A stretch of 64,000 bases of DNA from contig NC_034009.1 in the NCBI RefSeq assembly GCF_000346465.2, forward strand, positions 27,114,561 to 27,178,560, written 5' to 3'. Origin of the DNA: Prunus persica (Eukaryota; Streptophyta; Magnoliopsida; Rosales; Rosaceae). Numbering within the stretch: the stretch's first letter is position 1; the number at the start of each line of letters is the position of its first letter. Of the stretch, positions 1 to 12,525 are shown in pieces. The position numbers and the translations under genes were made by a program. Under the pieces are notes generated by a model. That model was given only the letters and a program-made list of their open reading frames with translations. It did not search any database and was not told the origin of the DNA.

Positions 1-220
1 TACAAACCCTTCAAAATCAAGCTTTAAATGGACGAACCATAATTTTATTACCCAAATTCAAAGCTACGCCAACATTATTCGTTTTATTTATTTATATATA
101 TCAGTTTTTCTTTTCTTGTCAACTTCTTTCGGGCAAAAAAACATGTACCCAATAACGCATTTTCCAGTCACTGTCCGTTGCTCTGCTAATTACTATGAGT
201 GCTTCAAGGCTCTTCAATTA

Positions 221-284
221 CCAATGGTTTTCCTTTTCTTTTATTTTCTTAGGAAAAAAAAGAAAAAGAAAAAAGAAAACCATT
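221..284. repeat. Imperfect inverted repeat (hairpin)
   Basis: The left arm begins CCAATGGTTTTCCTTTTC and the right arm ends GAAAACCATTGG. The outer 12 bp pair perfectly and the inner arms are a T-rich strand facing an A-rich strand, so the whole 64 bp can fold with a very short loop. No function can be assigned. Confidence 0.6.
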
Positions 285-1955
285 GGTATATGGCGACTTG
301 TTGACTCATTCATTTTGCAGAGAGAATATATATCTTTCCGAGTATGCAAGAAATGAATGACAATGATATAGAGAGAAAGGTGGTTCGCATTACCGTGGGA
401 AGCACATGTTGAAACATGGGAAATTATGCACCTTAATTCGTGCTTTACACGGTATTCCTAAAACCCAACCCTTTTGCCAGCCAATAGCTAATAGGCCCCC
501 CTTCTTGACCGAAAAAACAAAACAAGAAAAAAGAAGAAAAGAAGAAGCTACATGCTCTTGTGGAATGAATGTCTACCAATACCAGCTCATTAGACAACAC
601 ATGGATACCCAATTGTCAATGTGGAAACAACTCCTACTTGCAATTTGCTATAAACTAATTTTTTTCTTTGAGTAAATATTAAAATGCATGAAGCATATAT
701 CAGTGAAAGTTTCTGGTTTTGGACATTAAAGAGGCTATAGAAACTTTACAAAGTGTAAGACAACTAGAAATTAGCATATGTGAGTAAGATCAGATTAGAA
801 CAGTGCGGACGCATGAACTACAAATATTTTGTAAATGATTTTAATTGTTTGAGCTATAAATATCTTGCAAATTCACTTTATATGAAGATAGTTTAGAATA
901 TAACTTTCCCAAAAAAAAAAAAAAAACTAGAAATTAAAGCAACACAAGCACTAAAGTTCACAAATGTCTTTCGTTAAATTAAATCTCTCATGATTTTCAA
1001 ATCACACTTTATATCTGTAATTGTATTGTTAAGAGACAGACGGGTACCCTAAAGCTATGCAATACACGTTTTATTTTATTGAACTTTTGCGAAATACCTT
1101 CACCTTAACAGGAGCATTCGTAGAAGAATCATCAAATTTTCAAGTAATAAACCACTGGCTGCTAAAGCAGAGGAATAAATGGGTCAGCGACATGTGAATG
1201 AAACTTATGGTTGTCACCATTGAAGAATAAAAATAAGATAAAACAAAATTTATGACCAAGGGCACCTTATCTCGCCATATTTTTATATTTTGTACACTAG
1301 AAATGACATAATCAAATTACAAATTATGGAGGTGGGTGTTGTGTCAATTGCAGTTGACTAGTAAAATTAAGTCGCATCCGGATCATTTGACAGAAGAATT
1401 TAAAAGTAATTTTTACATTAATAAAAATTTAAACATGTTTCTAATAAATAAAAAACCCTTGCATAAACGATATAGCTATCACTATTACTACTTGACTATT
1501 CAAGTATTACTATTTTTCTTATCAATGTTTTTGATATTGGAATTGTAGTTTTAGTTGATGAATAGTGCATAAAGTGAATAGCCTCGCAGAGCAGTAACAA
1601 CAATTAACAACAAAAGTTTAAAAAAAAAAAAAAGGGTGTAGTTTCTGAGCAACCTCCTCCGCTAAATCATGTATGGTGTCTTCTAGTTCAAGCCTTATTA
1701 TACAAATAATATGCTCAGAAAAATGAAGCCCGGAAAAAAGCGTCCACCTCAAATCCCAATTATTTCGGTCGGTCAGCCAATTTTATTCTCTTCTTCTTGG
1801 CTCATGCATAGTCCCATCCCAATTCAGCAAAAACACTTTAACTAAAAATCAAGACTGATTAGCATTAACTAATCACCGGTTAATCTCCACCACCACCCTC
1901 TGCCCCAGTTAACACTTCTTTCTTCTTCTTCACCACCCATCAGCAGCAGCCCCCC

Positions 1956-1963
1956 TTTATAGA
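1956..1963 (+). promoter_or_regulatory. Candidate TATA box of the GT92 gene
   Basis: TTTATAGA lies about 205 bp upstream of the ATG at 2167 and is followed by a CT-rich leader, a common plant core-promoter layout. Position and motif are the only evidence. Confidence 0.35.
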
Positions 1964-2166
1964 CTCTCTCTCTCTCTTCCTCAAATGGTCGGAGACGCCA
2001 GACCCATTTCTCAAAACCCCGAAAGTTTTCAACTTTCATAAAAACCCACTTGTCGGCAGCAGCAGCAGATCTATTCAAAACCCACCCCAATCCCCTATCC
2101 CTTCTAATTATTCTCAGAAGAACTCCCACTTTTTTGGGGTTTTTTTCTTTCCATTTTGGGCAACAA

Positions 2167-4032
2167 ATGTCAGGTATGGACTCATCAGAGCAACGCCGCA
2201 AGCGGAAGCGCATGCTTCGGTCCTACTCACAAGCAAAGCACTACTTGTCCCTGAGAAGGCCTCTCATTCTCTGCTTCTCCTTCTTCATCTTCCTCTTGCT
2301 CCTCTCCTTCGAACGCTTCCATCCGGCGTCGTTTCGGCCCGTCCTCACCGCCTCCACCACCACCCTCTCCCTCCTATCCTCCACCGCAAGCAATTCGATT
2401 CTCGAGTCTTTCACTAACAGAAACAGCAACAGCAGAGACTCGTCCCCTCTTCGAGTTCAAGATCGAATCTTGTTTCCCGATCACGTTCTTCTCATTGTGC
2501 CCAATAGGTTTCGCCAAAACGACCAATTGGAGTGCGTTTACCATAGATTATCCAACGGTTCAGATGAGCTTCTTCAAGATGGAGAAAAGAATCCGCACCT
2601 GGATTTTGCTATTCGACCGGTTTTGTCCACCGACGTCTACGACGAGCTCCGTTCCATCGCCAGGTGTCCGCTGCCGTCGAATAATTACTCGGAGGCCGTC
2701 GATTTGCGGAGGCGTGGCGGCGGTTACGATTGGACGGCTGGGATTAACGGGACGGCTGGGATTAACGGGACGGCTTATCCTTGGGACAGAGTAGTTTACG
2801 AGGCGGTTATTGATATTGATGGAGACACGGCGGTTGTGTTCGTTAAGGGGTTGAACCTCAGGCCCCACAGGAAATCGGATCCGACCCGACTCACTTGCCA
2901 TTTCGGGTTGGGCAACAATGGCAACTGGGAAAAAGACCAGGGCTTTGTGCTCACCACTGAAGCTGTCACGGCGGCTCAGGAAGTTGTCCGGTGCTTGCTG
3001 CCCCGGACTATCCGAAACAACCCGGATAAGACCCATGGAGTTCGGGTCACGATTGGTTACAACACTGGCAGCGCCAGAGCTCCAGTTCATGTCACTCTGC
3101 CTTCTGTGGCCACACTTTACAGTTCTAAATCCACTGTGAGAAACGAAAACCAGAAGAAGAAGAAACACGAGCTTTGTGCTTGCACCATGTTGTGGAACCA
3201 AGCACCAGCGCTAAAAGAGTGGGTTATGTACCACGCTTGGCTTGGAGTTGAGCGCTGGTTCATTTACGACAACAACAGTGACGACGGGATTGAAGATGTG
3301 GTTCAGGAGCTTGAGTTGCAGGCCTACAATGTCAGCAGGCAGAGCTGGCCATGGATCAAAACCCAAGAAGCAGGCTTTTCGCGTTGTGCTTTGAGAGCAA
3401 GAGACGAGTGCCATTGGGTTGGCTTCTTTGATGTCGACGAGTTCTTCTACTTCCCTAGGGCGTTTCGGCACCACAGAGGAGACGGTGTTCCTGGTGAAAA
3501 CTCGCTTCGAAACCTTGTTTCGAATTATTCCTATTCGCCGACGATTGGGGAGATCAGAACAGATTGCCATAGCTTTGGGCCATCTGGGCTGAGTTCACAT
3601 CCATCGCAGGGTGTCACTGTTGGGTACACTTGCAGGCTGCAAAGCCCTGAGAGGCACAAGTCTATAGTAAGGGCAGATTTGCTTGATGTTACTCTGCTCA
3701 ATGTGGTTCACCATTTTAGGCTGAGACAAGGTTTCAGGCACCTGAATGTGCCTGCAAATGTTGCTGTCATAAACCATTACAAATACCAGGTTTGGGAGAC
3801 TTTCAGGGCCAAGTTTTTCAGAAGGGTAGCAACCTATGTTGTTGATTGGCAGGAGGATCAAAACCAGGGGTCAAAAGATAGGGCACCTGGGCTAGGAACT
3901 GAGGCCATTGAGCCACCCAATTGGCGGTTGAGGTTCTGCGAGGTTTGGGACACTGGCCTTAAAGACTATGTTTTGGGTTACTTTGCTGATCCTGCAACTG
4001 GGTCACTGCCATGGGAGAAGTCTCTTCTGTGA
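2167..4032 (+). CDS. GT92 (DUF23) family glycosyltransferase, Golgi type II membrane protein
   Basis: Single-exon gene of 621 residues. The frame is open further upstream but has no earlier ATG, so I start at 2167 (MSGMDSSEQRRKR). The protein has a basic N-terminus, one membrane anchor at about residues 32-48, a Ser/Thr-rich stem, and a C-terminal GT92 domain from about residue 333 (HELCACTMLWNQ) to about 580. The likely metal/nucleotide-sugar site is DVDEF at residues 422-426, and ERWFIYDNNSDDG is the other family hallmark. Plant GT92 enzymes include the galactan synthases (GALS) that extend pectic beta-1,4-galactan. This protein may instead belong to the less characterised UPF0392/DUF23 branch, so the donor and acceptor are not known. 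An exact 18-bp tandem duplication encodes WTAGINGTAGINGTA. Family assignment is secure; substrate is not. Confidence 0.93.
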   Translation: MSGMDSSEQRRKRKRMLRSYSQAKHYLSLRRPLILCFSFFIFLLLLSFERFHPASFRPVLTASTTTLSLLSSTASNSILESFTNRNSNSRDSSPLRVQDRILFPDHVLLIVPNRFRQNDQLECVYHRLSNGSDELLQDGEKNPHLDFAIRPVLSTDVYDELRSIARCPLPSNNYSEAVDLRRRGGGYDWTAGINGTAGINGTAYPWDRVVYEAVIDIDGDTAVVFVKGLNLRPHRKSDPTRLTCHFGLGNNGNWEKDQGFVLTTEAVTAAQEVVRCLLPRTIRNNPDKTHGVRVTIGYNTGSARAPVHVTLPSVATLYSSKSTVRNENQKKKKHELCACTMLWNQAPALKEWVMYHAWLGVERWFIYDNNSDDGIEDVVQELELQAYNVSRQSWPWIKTQEAGFSRCALRARDECHWVGFFDVDEFFYFPRAFRHHRGDGVPGENSLRNLVSNYSYSPTIGEIRTDCHSFGPSGLSSHPSQGVTVGYTCRLQSPERHKSIVRADLLDVTLLNVVHHFRLRQGFRHLNVPANVAVINHYKYQVWETFRAKFFRRVATYVVDWQEDQNQGSKDRAPGLGTEAIEPPNWRLRFCEVWDTGLKDYVLGYFADPATGSLPWEKSLL

Positions 4033-5250
4033 CGAATACAAATTGCAGAGCTGGGTGCTTTCAGATTGACGCCCGTGTATAACACAGAGTAAATCACACA
4101 CACAACAGAAGCCATTCTTTTCATTGTAATTTTTTCCTTTTTTGTATCTGATTATTCTTTTTCATTTTTTCATACACATGCAATGAATTAATTACAGACT
4201 TCTTACACGGTGTAAATTTTGTGACAATATGAAATGAAAACTTTCCTTGCTTGTAGAATGAATACAAATTCATTTTCTTAATTAAAATAAATGAATTATG
4301 CATTCTTTTCTCCCCTTTTTCTGGGTGTTATTTTAGTCATCATGCTCTCGATGTGATTTAAGGAAAACAAATTGGAGGTAACATTAAGTACGTTCAGTGA
4401 TAACCAAATGAACCGAAGTTCATTAAAGCGGGAAAAAAGAACGTCGGAAACTTGGAATGACCAAATGATTTTGGGGAAGGTTATTAATGGTAAAGAGATT
4501 ATTCAATAATTTACATCACAAATAACACATTGATTAGGAAGACAGGCTTTGCAGCGAACATGATCGATGCAACGCATGCGAATTTGTTCTTTACGTCTAA
4601 TCTATTTCTATTGAAGCTAGGTGGTAAAACCGCAATCAAAGCACAACTAAACTAATTCAACATTCTTCTTACTAGCGAAATTGAACAAAATTACGTGCAT
4701 TTACAATCAAAATGTAGTGCTTGAGTATTTTAAGAAATAGAATATCTGAATACCAATGCTTCCCTTAGTATAGAATTCCCAGTAAGCAGCTCAGAAGAAT
4801 CCGTTTCATGCGCATGATCCATGATATTTAACTGACTCATAGTACAAGAAACATATTATGTGCATACATTGTATATCTAAGGACAACAGTGCTATCAATC
4901 GGGTATTGCAGCAGAATTTCCTGGCAACAGAATATGATCGCAATAATCGCCATTCTTCTTTCTCTGTTATGATAAATCTGTTGCTTGAGAATCCTGAGAA
5001 TGAAAATAAACAAATAAACACCTTATAAATTAGATAAAAGAGAGAGATATTTTATATATATTCTCTATGCTCAAATTGAAAACTTGACTGCAAATATGCC
5101 ACATAATCCTTTTTTCCCATGCAAATGTAATAATTTGAAATGATTTTACGCTGTGTGAGGCAGTCAGTACAAATCAGAAATGAGAAAGTACCTGGCTTAA
5201 GGCCACAGCCATTGCATAAAGGGATAATATCAACAAGCTTCATAGTTTAA
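4033..5250. other. Intergenic between convergent GT92 and CCB4
   Basis: This holds the 3' flanks of two convergent genes (GT92 on +, CCB4 on -). It is AT-rich, and I see no additional coding exon or structured RNA. Open frames at 4806-5243 on the minus strand do not resemble a known protein and probably lie in the CCB4 3' flank. Confidence 0.5.
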
Positions 5251-7261
5251 TTACTTGAAAACTGGATCTTGCACAACTAATGGGGGGTTATCCACATATT
5301 TTGCAAGAGTAGAATCCAGCTTCTCTCCAATTAATGAAATCCATGCCTGGAAACATTTCAATTTTTAGTGCAACTACATGAAAAATAGATAAATGCATAT
5401 AACAATAATTAAACAGACAGTGCTTAATTAATTGACTATGTCAACGAGTTTGATCACTATCAAAAGCACATAACAAGAAAAAAAATATGAAGGAATATGA
5501 TCCTTGTATGCAACAGCCCTTTGTCTAACTGTGTCAAACGAATTGATTGAAACTCACACACAATTGCACTCTCTTAATGTATAGATAACAGTTACAAGGA
5601 TTTTTTATTTTTTTTATTTTTTTTTTCAGAGTTCAATACTTTCAAAGTCGAAAAGGACACACACCTGATCGGCGGATGTGAATCCTCTAACCGTGTCACC
5701 ACCAATTATTGTGATCCCTTTGTCTCCAAGTGGCTGCAATATTACTGCCTGGCAAAGTTGGGAATCGTGTTATCAATCGTTAAAAGCAGATATACAAGGT
5801 GAGTTCTAATGCACATAATTGAAGAAACTAAGAAAGATGTATATTTCAGCTGGCTGTGCACATCAAGTTACTGTTTAGGTGTGTGTATTCCTGATGAACG
5901 AATCACTGGATGAACAAACATATTTACTTGAACAGATACACATGATTGAAAAAATAAAAAATCTAAGAAGAAAATTGAACCTGTGTATTTGAAGGCAGAA
6001 ATGGCAGCTCAGATTTCCCAGGATAAAGATACAGGTTTGCCAAATAGCTCTCTGAAAAAGCAGGTGGTCTCAAGATTATCAAACATTTGGTGGAAGTCTA
6101 GTTCAGATGTGACACGGTAAAATAGTTGAAAAACTTCAACAGATGATATGGTCCTTGGCAAGTACTTACGAACTCCTGATTTCATAACACCTCGATAGAG
6201 TGATCCTTGCATCAGTTTATCAGCGTCCACAGACACAGCCTTGCCATCACCATTAGAAGATTCTGCTGCAAAACCAATCTGAAGGATACATCTGCCATCA
6301 TAAACTATAACAAGAGACCGGCAGCACGTCACATCTGACAAAGATTCCCATGCCCTGAGAACAAGCAATGAAAAGCAACAATTAACCCGCCATAATCACA
6401 TATTAAACAAAGTAGTGATTTCTTAATCTTCTAATCCCTACAGACTAGGTATGATTGTATTGCAAATCAGAATGTAATGCTACAGAATGAAAATACAGGA
6501 ATTTTGTGCCACTACGAAAAGGGTACACATTGCTTAGAAATCACAATTTGATCAAACATTGATACAAAACATGTGTAATGTGTTACCACAATAACTCAGA
6601 AAGCAGAGTGTGTGGGAGATTAGAATGCATTCTCTCGCATTCGATCCCTTCGGGATTCACCTGAATCAAATAATAAAATACATAAGCAATTAAGTCATTA
6701 AAAAAAAAAAACAATGAGCTCAATTTCTCACCTTAGATATAGATTTTGGTCTGATTGACAGCCATACCAGACCTGCTAGTATGTTGGTCACAGCCAATCC
6801 CAACGTCAACAAATCAGCTCTAGACTGTGAACTACAAGTTAAACACAATTTCATACAAATATTTAGACTCGCAAATCACAAATTCACAATGCCTAATTAC
6901 CAACCGAAACAGTAATTTTCGAAATGCTGAAAATGATACTAAAACGCAGAAATTAAGCAGAGAGAATTGCGTTGCGTGGTTACCTGCTGGCGTCGGCAAC
7001 CAGAGCGATGTCCGAAACGGTGCGGTTGAAGAGGACGGCCAAGAGGGAGGCGCCTCCCGCATAAATCGGCAAGCTCCGAACGGCGTCGTCGTTGTTGGAG
7101 ACCCAATCGGCCACCCAATTTCTCTGTGGCTTGGGGCCTCTGTAACGACTATCTGAATTCAAAGCCATAATGGGGCGCGGGAAAGTGGGGCCAAGACGAC
7201 GTCGGAGAGGGCGTTTTATGGTCCATGGAATTGGACTACGGAGAAGGCTTCCCGCTTCCAT
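5251..7261 (-). CDS. CCB4: Cofactor assembly of complex C subunit B, CCB4 (chloroplast)
   Basis: Seven exons on the minus strand: 7261-6984, 6819-6732, 6660-6587, 6354-6170, 6051-5981, 5748-5665, 5346-5251. They sum to 876 bp (291 residues plus stop) and stay in frame with GT-AG introns throughout. The protein has a basic, Arg/Pro-rich plastid transit region (MEAGSLLRSPIPWTIKRPLR), two hydrophobic segments (around SLPIYAGGASLLAVLF and LLTLGLAVTNILAGLVWL), and the conserved DUF2930 body with ESLSDVTCCRSLVIVYDG, QSYLANLYLYPGKSELPFLP, AVILQPLGDKGI and AWISLIGEKLDSTLAKYVD. CCB4 pairs with CCB2 in the system that covalently attaches haem c(i) to cytochrome b6 on the stromal side of thylakoids. Paralogue CCB2 shares the domain; the C-terminal motifs fit CCB4 better by recall. 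Length is near that of the family. Confidence 0.92.
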
Positions 7262-7790
7262 CGAAAACTGTAGAATAGGTGACAGGGCCGTTAATATTTT
7301 TGATCATTTGCTTGGGGATTGGATACGGTCAGCCGTTTCGTTCAATTTGTTGCTTTGTGCATCCAACGGCGAAAGACAAGCCTGATGTTGACGGGCAATG
7401 CATTGGGATAAGGTTTGGACTTGCCGACTTGGTTTCAAACGTCAGTCAACTCGTATGGTTTCAAGAAAAAGGCTCTAAGTTCTCACTAAATCTTTTGGGC
7501 TTGAGGCCCATAATGCAATCATAAGGCTCGTTGGCTCATTGGTTGTAGGCATTTTTACCGGACTAAGCGACAAAAATATTTCTTATGAAGAAGAAAGGTT
7601 AAAAAACCAACTAGCATATAGCTTAGTGTGTCAAATTTTTTTCATAAAGGGTTAATCGTTTTATTAGTCCTTGAATTTAGATCTGATTTACATTTAAGTT
7701 CTTCAATTTCCAAAATCGTTTCCGTGGTCCTTTAATTTCACTTTTGTAAGGATAAATAGTCCAGCAGTCAATTTTGTTAACTTTTTATGT
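7262..7790. other. Intergenic 5' of CCB4
   Basis: This is the CCB4 promoter side followed by a repeat-like stretch (about 7650-7790) that reads as a non-coding dispersed repeat. No TIRs or duplications were found. Confidence 0.4.
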
Positions 7791-7793
7791 TAA

Positions 7794-8035
7794 ATGCAGT
7801 TGACCACTCATCGTATGTATGTTATGCTATTCAGATGTAGAGAGCTGTGGAAGAGACTATGGGATTGCATTATTACTCATGCTTATAGAGAGACCAATTT
7901 GGGCTACCATGATTTTTCTGCTCCTCCTGATCAGATGAAGAGTATTCTTGATGACGATAAGAGTGACCTTTTAAGGCATAAATTTGTTTTTGTTTAGTGT
8001 TGTTTTGGGCTCTAGCCTCACTGAATCAAAAAAAT
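7794..8035 (+). pseudogene. Truncated LINE 3' end (RNase H C-terminal fragment)
   Basis: The frame from about 7794 to 7997 reads ELWKRLWDCIITHAYRETN, GYHDFSAPP and KSILDDD. This matches the C-terminal part of plant LINE-associated RNase H (IxHxYRExNxxAD...PP...SILxxD). The upstream catalytic part and the reverse transcriptase are absent. An A-rich tail (AATCAAAAAAATGAAATG) follows, as expected of a 5'-truncated LINE. I could not identify a target-site duplication. Confidence 0.6.
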
Positions 8036-10922
8036 GAAATGAAGTGAATAGGTTTTATTAAATAGACATATATGAGTTAGGTTAGTTGACTAAAACAGTA
8101 CACCAATTTCTTTTTACATTAGAGTAGAATATCGTTTTGTTAAAAAAGAAAGAAAAAAAGAAGGCTTCATTAGATAAAAGATAGCCCAAAAAGACCACGT
8201 ACGATAACTAGGATATTAACTCTTCATTTTACAGATGCCATCTCTCTATCCATCAATGCACGATGCCCTAGTTGTTAGTTATCTTGCAGCTTGGATGTAG
8301 TGTATATGCTGGACGCATATAATTGGCCTATTATATCCTCATAAATGCAAATTCAGAGCCATAGAAATTCCAAGTCCAAGTGGATCAAAGTTTTTGGTCA
8401 AGTTTAAATATCAAAGGTCGGTTCCGGAGACATAAGAAGAAGAAGACAAAAGACATGGTCCCATAATCAACTCTGTTATTTCTTTGTAGGGTCTACATCC
8501 AACATGTTGTTGCAGGCTGCCGGACATCAACCCTGTTCATTAGTACCATCACTTGAATGAACGGCAATGATTCCAATGAGATTTTTGATGAGGAATTTTA
8601 AGGCTAAATTAGAATGAAATTTGTATGTTTTTAGTTCATAAATTGATAGTGACTGCTTAAGTATTTGAGTTACAAGTCTTTTTCCAACTGGCATCTCCCG
8701 ATTACACGGATAAAAAATGCAATTACAAATAAATAAGAAGCGTTGTTTGACCTGTGATCCAATCTCAAGACATATTGTCCTAAATCCTCTGTGAGATGGA
8801 CGATACCAAACGCACCAATCAATTTGATTGAATGGGCAGTGAAGGTCAGAAACTTATCCCAACGTGGATATGAGATGCACCTTGTTTTTGTGTGATAATA
8901 TTAATGACCATTGCTTTGCTCACCCTACAGCCTACAACAGTACGAATATATCATACTTCGCTACGAGACTAAGGTTGTTCCGTGTTGAATATGTTATTGT
9001 ACTTCAAGTTAATCAAAGTCCTTTAAATTTTGTCTTCCTTTCCTCCCCACCTCACCGTCATAAAGCGGGGATTATCCATATAGGATGGGCTAAATAAATC
9101 CGAGAGTCGTGGAGATATTATAGCTGCATGTTTCTGCCTATTTTTATTCCATCATGTGATATACGTGAGAACTAAAGGTTTCTCATGTGAGAAGCAGATA
9201 TTTTATATGTCAACGACGTACATGGAGTCAACAGATTGGACGGTAGAAAACTCTTTTAAATAATATTCTTCATATAATAATTATGTATCTTCTTTCTTCT
9301 TTCATGATGGTTTGAATTGTGTACCTCTCTCCTCGGATTATGATAAACTCATTTTAATAATCGAGGCGAAACTTATAAAACATTAGATTAGCCAAATAAT
9401 TAAATGTAGTTTGTAGTTTGTAGTTTAGGGGAAACTGAATGATTAAAGAGGAAGACGAAGGCAGGACAATATGTAAACAGTTGGAGAAACTGGGAGTTGA
9501 AAAATGAAAGTAACATTAGCCGCCCCGATGGTGTACTGGATTTTGCCATTAACTGCATGGCAATGGTAAGAAGAAAAAGAAAAGGATCAAATGAACCAAT
9601 AAGTGAGGACCGCGTGCTTACAAAGAGCGCCCATAAACTGACACGACTCCTCTGCTGCTTTACAACACAGCCCAATAGCTCACAGTTGCAGCCCCCTGTT
9701 TTCTACACTACCACTTATGTGGCTTCACCTCATTGGCTTTGAGAGTTTATGGTGGACAAACTTTGTCACTTTACTTTACTAGTCTCGCTCAAGAAAAACA
9801 TTAGTGTCAAACGGAATAAAATTGTTTCACTGTTCTAAGAACATGAGAAATACTTGTGTGAGATTTGAATAACATAATTTTATTATCTTAGTCAATCATG
9901 ATATACTAAGCGTGATAAATTTTTTATGTAATATTCTATAATTAGTCGAAAAAAGCAAAATAATGTTATTTTCATTTCACACAAATTTTTCTGTACGAAC
10001 ACACCAAGCTAGGAAAAAGGTAGGAAGAAGAAATAAAGAGAAAAGAAAAGGAGCGAGGAAAGTAAAAAGGCATCAATCCACCACGAACGGCAAAGGGATG
10101 CATAGAGCCACAAAAAAAAGGTAGGGTAAAGAGAGAAGGTGTGTAGTTGATGGGTGGGGCCTAATCTTTACTTATCGTCCCATCCACAACCACATCCTCC
10201 ACCAACACCACCAAGAGACTAGACTATGTACTTCCAGCCAATCAGCGAATGGATTTAATTAACGTGAAGCATTGAGACAACGATATCTTTCTCAAAGAGC
10301 CAGCGAATATGCCCAGTTGACGGTGCACAGAATACTTTGCTCCTCCACCATCGCTTTTTCTATTATATATATATTTTTTCATCTCCAATTATTTTAATAC
10401 AAAAAAAATCTCTACCACAGTCTTCATTAACAATAATGCCTTCTTGTGGGAAGGATGGATCATGGATGATATAAAATTAGGGTTACATCTAAATTATAAT
10501 TAAGGGAAATAAATAATTAAGGAAAAATCCCTACCAAACCCTCCAAATAACTAGAGACAGTGTGATCCGCTACATGATAAACGGTGGAGATAATTTTTAA
10601 AATTTTATCCTATGGATGGCGCACAGGATAAAGCTCGTCCAGAAAACACCTGGCCCATTGTATTTGGACATTACTATGACACAGAGGCTTGGTTGTATCG
10701 ACATTGTCTACCATATTCAACGGCCCTGATTCACGATTTAAAGAAGATATTAAGCACGCGAGCTACAGATACATTAATGCGATGCTATTGCGAAGCACTG
10801 TAACATTTCCTGGAGTTCCACGGTCCATGTTGTTAACTTGTCACAGATAGAATAAACACAAGGGAGCAACCCTAAAATAGTATACGGGCATATTATTTTG
10901 CAGCTGCAGCTGCAACTGCAAC
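8036..10922. other. Intergenic
   Basis: Almost 2.9 kb without a recognisable gene. Open frames at 8864-9097, 9400-9742 and 10612-10803 have no family-like composition. The last 600 bp are the promoter region of the MYB gene. Confidence 0.55.
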
Positions 10923-10929
10923 TATATAT
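10923..10929 (+). promoter_or_regulatory. Candidate TATA box of the MYBD-like gene
   Basis: TATATAT lies 200 bp upstream of the ATG at 11129, just after a CAGCTG/CTGCAACTG-rich stretch. A (CTTT)n tract at about 11000-11021 would fall in the 5' leader. Confidence 0.5.
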
Positions 10930-11128
10930 GAGCCAACGCAGACCTCTTTTTTCTCTTTCATTACACAAACCAATTTCCCACCTTTTTCCCTCATAACCTT
11001 TCTTTCTTTCTTTCTTTCTTGCATCACTTTTTAATTTTCTCTTAAATTAGTTTTACCCGTCGTCTTCTCTCCAGAAGCAGAACACCAACAACAACGTGTA
11101 AGTGAGTACGACGTCGTAGAAGGAGATC

Positions 11129-12525
11129 ATGTCTCGCACGTGCTCTCAGTGTGGGAACAACGGCCATAACTCGCGCACATGCACCGAAGCCAGCGGCGCC
11201 GCCTCGGCTGCTAAAAACGGCATCATGCTATTCGGCGTGAGAGTCACGGAGGGAAACGCGTTCAGGAAGAGCGCCAGCATGAACAATCTCTCCCAGTATG
11301 AGCAGACCCTGCAGGCCGACTCAAACGGCGACGCCGGCTACGCCTCAGACGACGTCGTACATGCCTCGGGCCACCGCCGCGAGCGCAAGAGAGGTAGCCT
11401 TTGTTTTATCCTGATCTGGGTTTATAGCGATTACTTCTTTTTTTTTTTTTTGATTAATTTGTTAATCATTTTTTGTTTTGTTTTGGTTTAAGGTGTTGCG
11501 TGGACGGAGGAGGAGCACAGGCTGTTCTTGTTGGGTTTGCAGAAGGTGGGGAAAGGAGATTGGAGGGGGATTTCTAGAAACTTCGTGAAGACTCGGACGC
11601 CGACTCAGGTGGCGAGTCATGCTCAGAAGTACTTCCTCAGGCGTAACAACCACAACCGAAGACGCCGCAGATCTAGTCTTTTTGACATCACCACTGATAC
11701 CCCAGTATGTACTTTCATTATTTTTAATTAATTAAGGGAATCACTGATTAATTCATGCCTTATGTTTTGAGTATTATTTGTCTTTTGTGCGTTAATTAAT
11801 TTTTCATTTTACTTTTACAAAGAAATAAATGTTAACGATAAGAATAATTTTTTTGTCAAAATGTGCGGTACGGCATCACAGTCCGTGGTCGAGCAGCAGA
11901 CAATATATCATTGTCTAGCTAGCAATACAAATTTGACACGAGAAGAATACTTTTACACTTCTCGTTGTTATCCATGAGTTTGTATATTAAATGTGTATCA
12001 TATTTTGAATGGTTGCAGTTGACGAATTCATTGATGGATGAAGAACACATAGGCCAGCAGCAGCACCAAGAAACAGCAACAGCGTTGCCACAGCCACAAA
12101 TGAATTTGGGTCGCCACATTCTTGGAGGGTTTCCAGTTTCGACTTTTCCCATGGCGCTGTCTCCGGGGGTCCTACCCGTCTCTGGTGAAACCTCATCAGT
12201 GGACAATCTGACGTCATCAATAGGACCAAATTTGAATTTACAGAACGACGTGCCGCAGCAGGCGAAAGGAGCACCAACGACGTTGTCGGCTAAGCTCATC
12301 CGTCCGATTCCACTTCATCCGGTGCTCCCTCCCCCATCTTCCAAAATGGCCGGTCTTAATTTGAATAACAAGTACACGCCGTCACCCAAAAGGGATCCAA
12401 CGCCTTTGTCGCTCAAGCTCGCAACGACGTCGTCCGAGGAGCAGTCACCTAATACGACGTCGTCTCACTCGTCTGCGTTTCAAGGCATGTCCAGTGGCTC
12501 AGATAGCATCATCAGCGTGGCTTAA
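11129..12525 (+). CDS. MYBD: One-repeat (SHAQKYF) MYB transcription factor, MYBD/KUA1 group
   Basis: Three exons, 11129-11393, 11493-11704 and 12019-12525, in frame for 327 residues. Residues 5-18 form a CCHC zinc knuckle ([14 protein letters not shown]). A conserved linker contains MLFGVRV and SMNNLSQYE. Residues about 89-140 are a single MYB-like domain ([20 protein letters not shown] ... [14 protein letters not shown]), whose SHAQKYF helix 3 typically reads an I-box/TATCC-type element. It is followed by the basic [13 protein letters not shown]. The C-terminus is Pro/Gln-rich and carries LNLNN and LSLKL; the latter fits an EAR-like LxLxL repression motif. Family members act in the nucleus in sugar, light, anthocyanin and senescence responses. 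By recall it is closest to Arabidopsis MYBD (AT1G70000); a KUA1/MYBS3-type name is the alternative. Confidence 0.93.

Larger units (their letters stand above)
1..2166. other. Intergenic / 5' flank of the GT92 gene
   Basis: I see no gene here; the short open frames are low-complexity. The stretch is AT-rich with several A-runs. An imperfect hairpin lies at 221-284. From about 1890 the sequence becomes pyrimidine-rich, which suits the 5' leader of the downstream glycosyltransferase gene. Confidence 0.6.

Noticed and set aside
2050..2166. N-terminal extension of the GT92 protein
   Set aside because: The in-frame upstream start is TTG; the first ATG is at 2167 and the membrane-anchor topology fits that start.
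9400..9742. Small gene(s) on either strand
   Set aside because: Overlapping frames without motif or splice partners.
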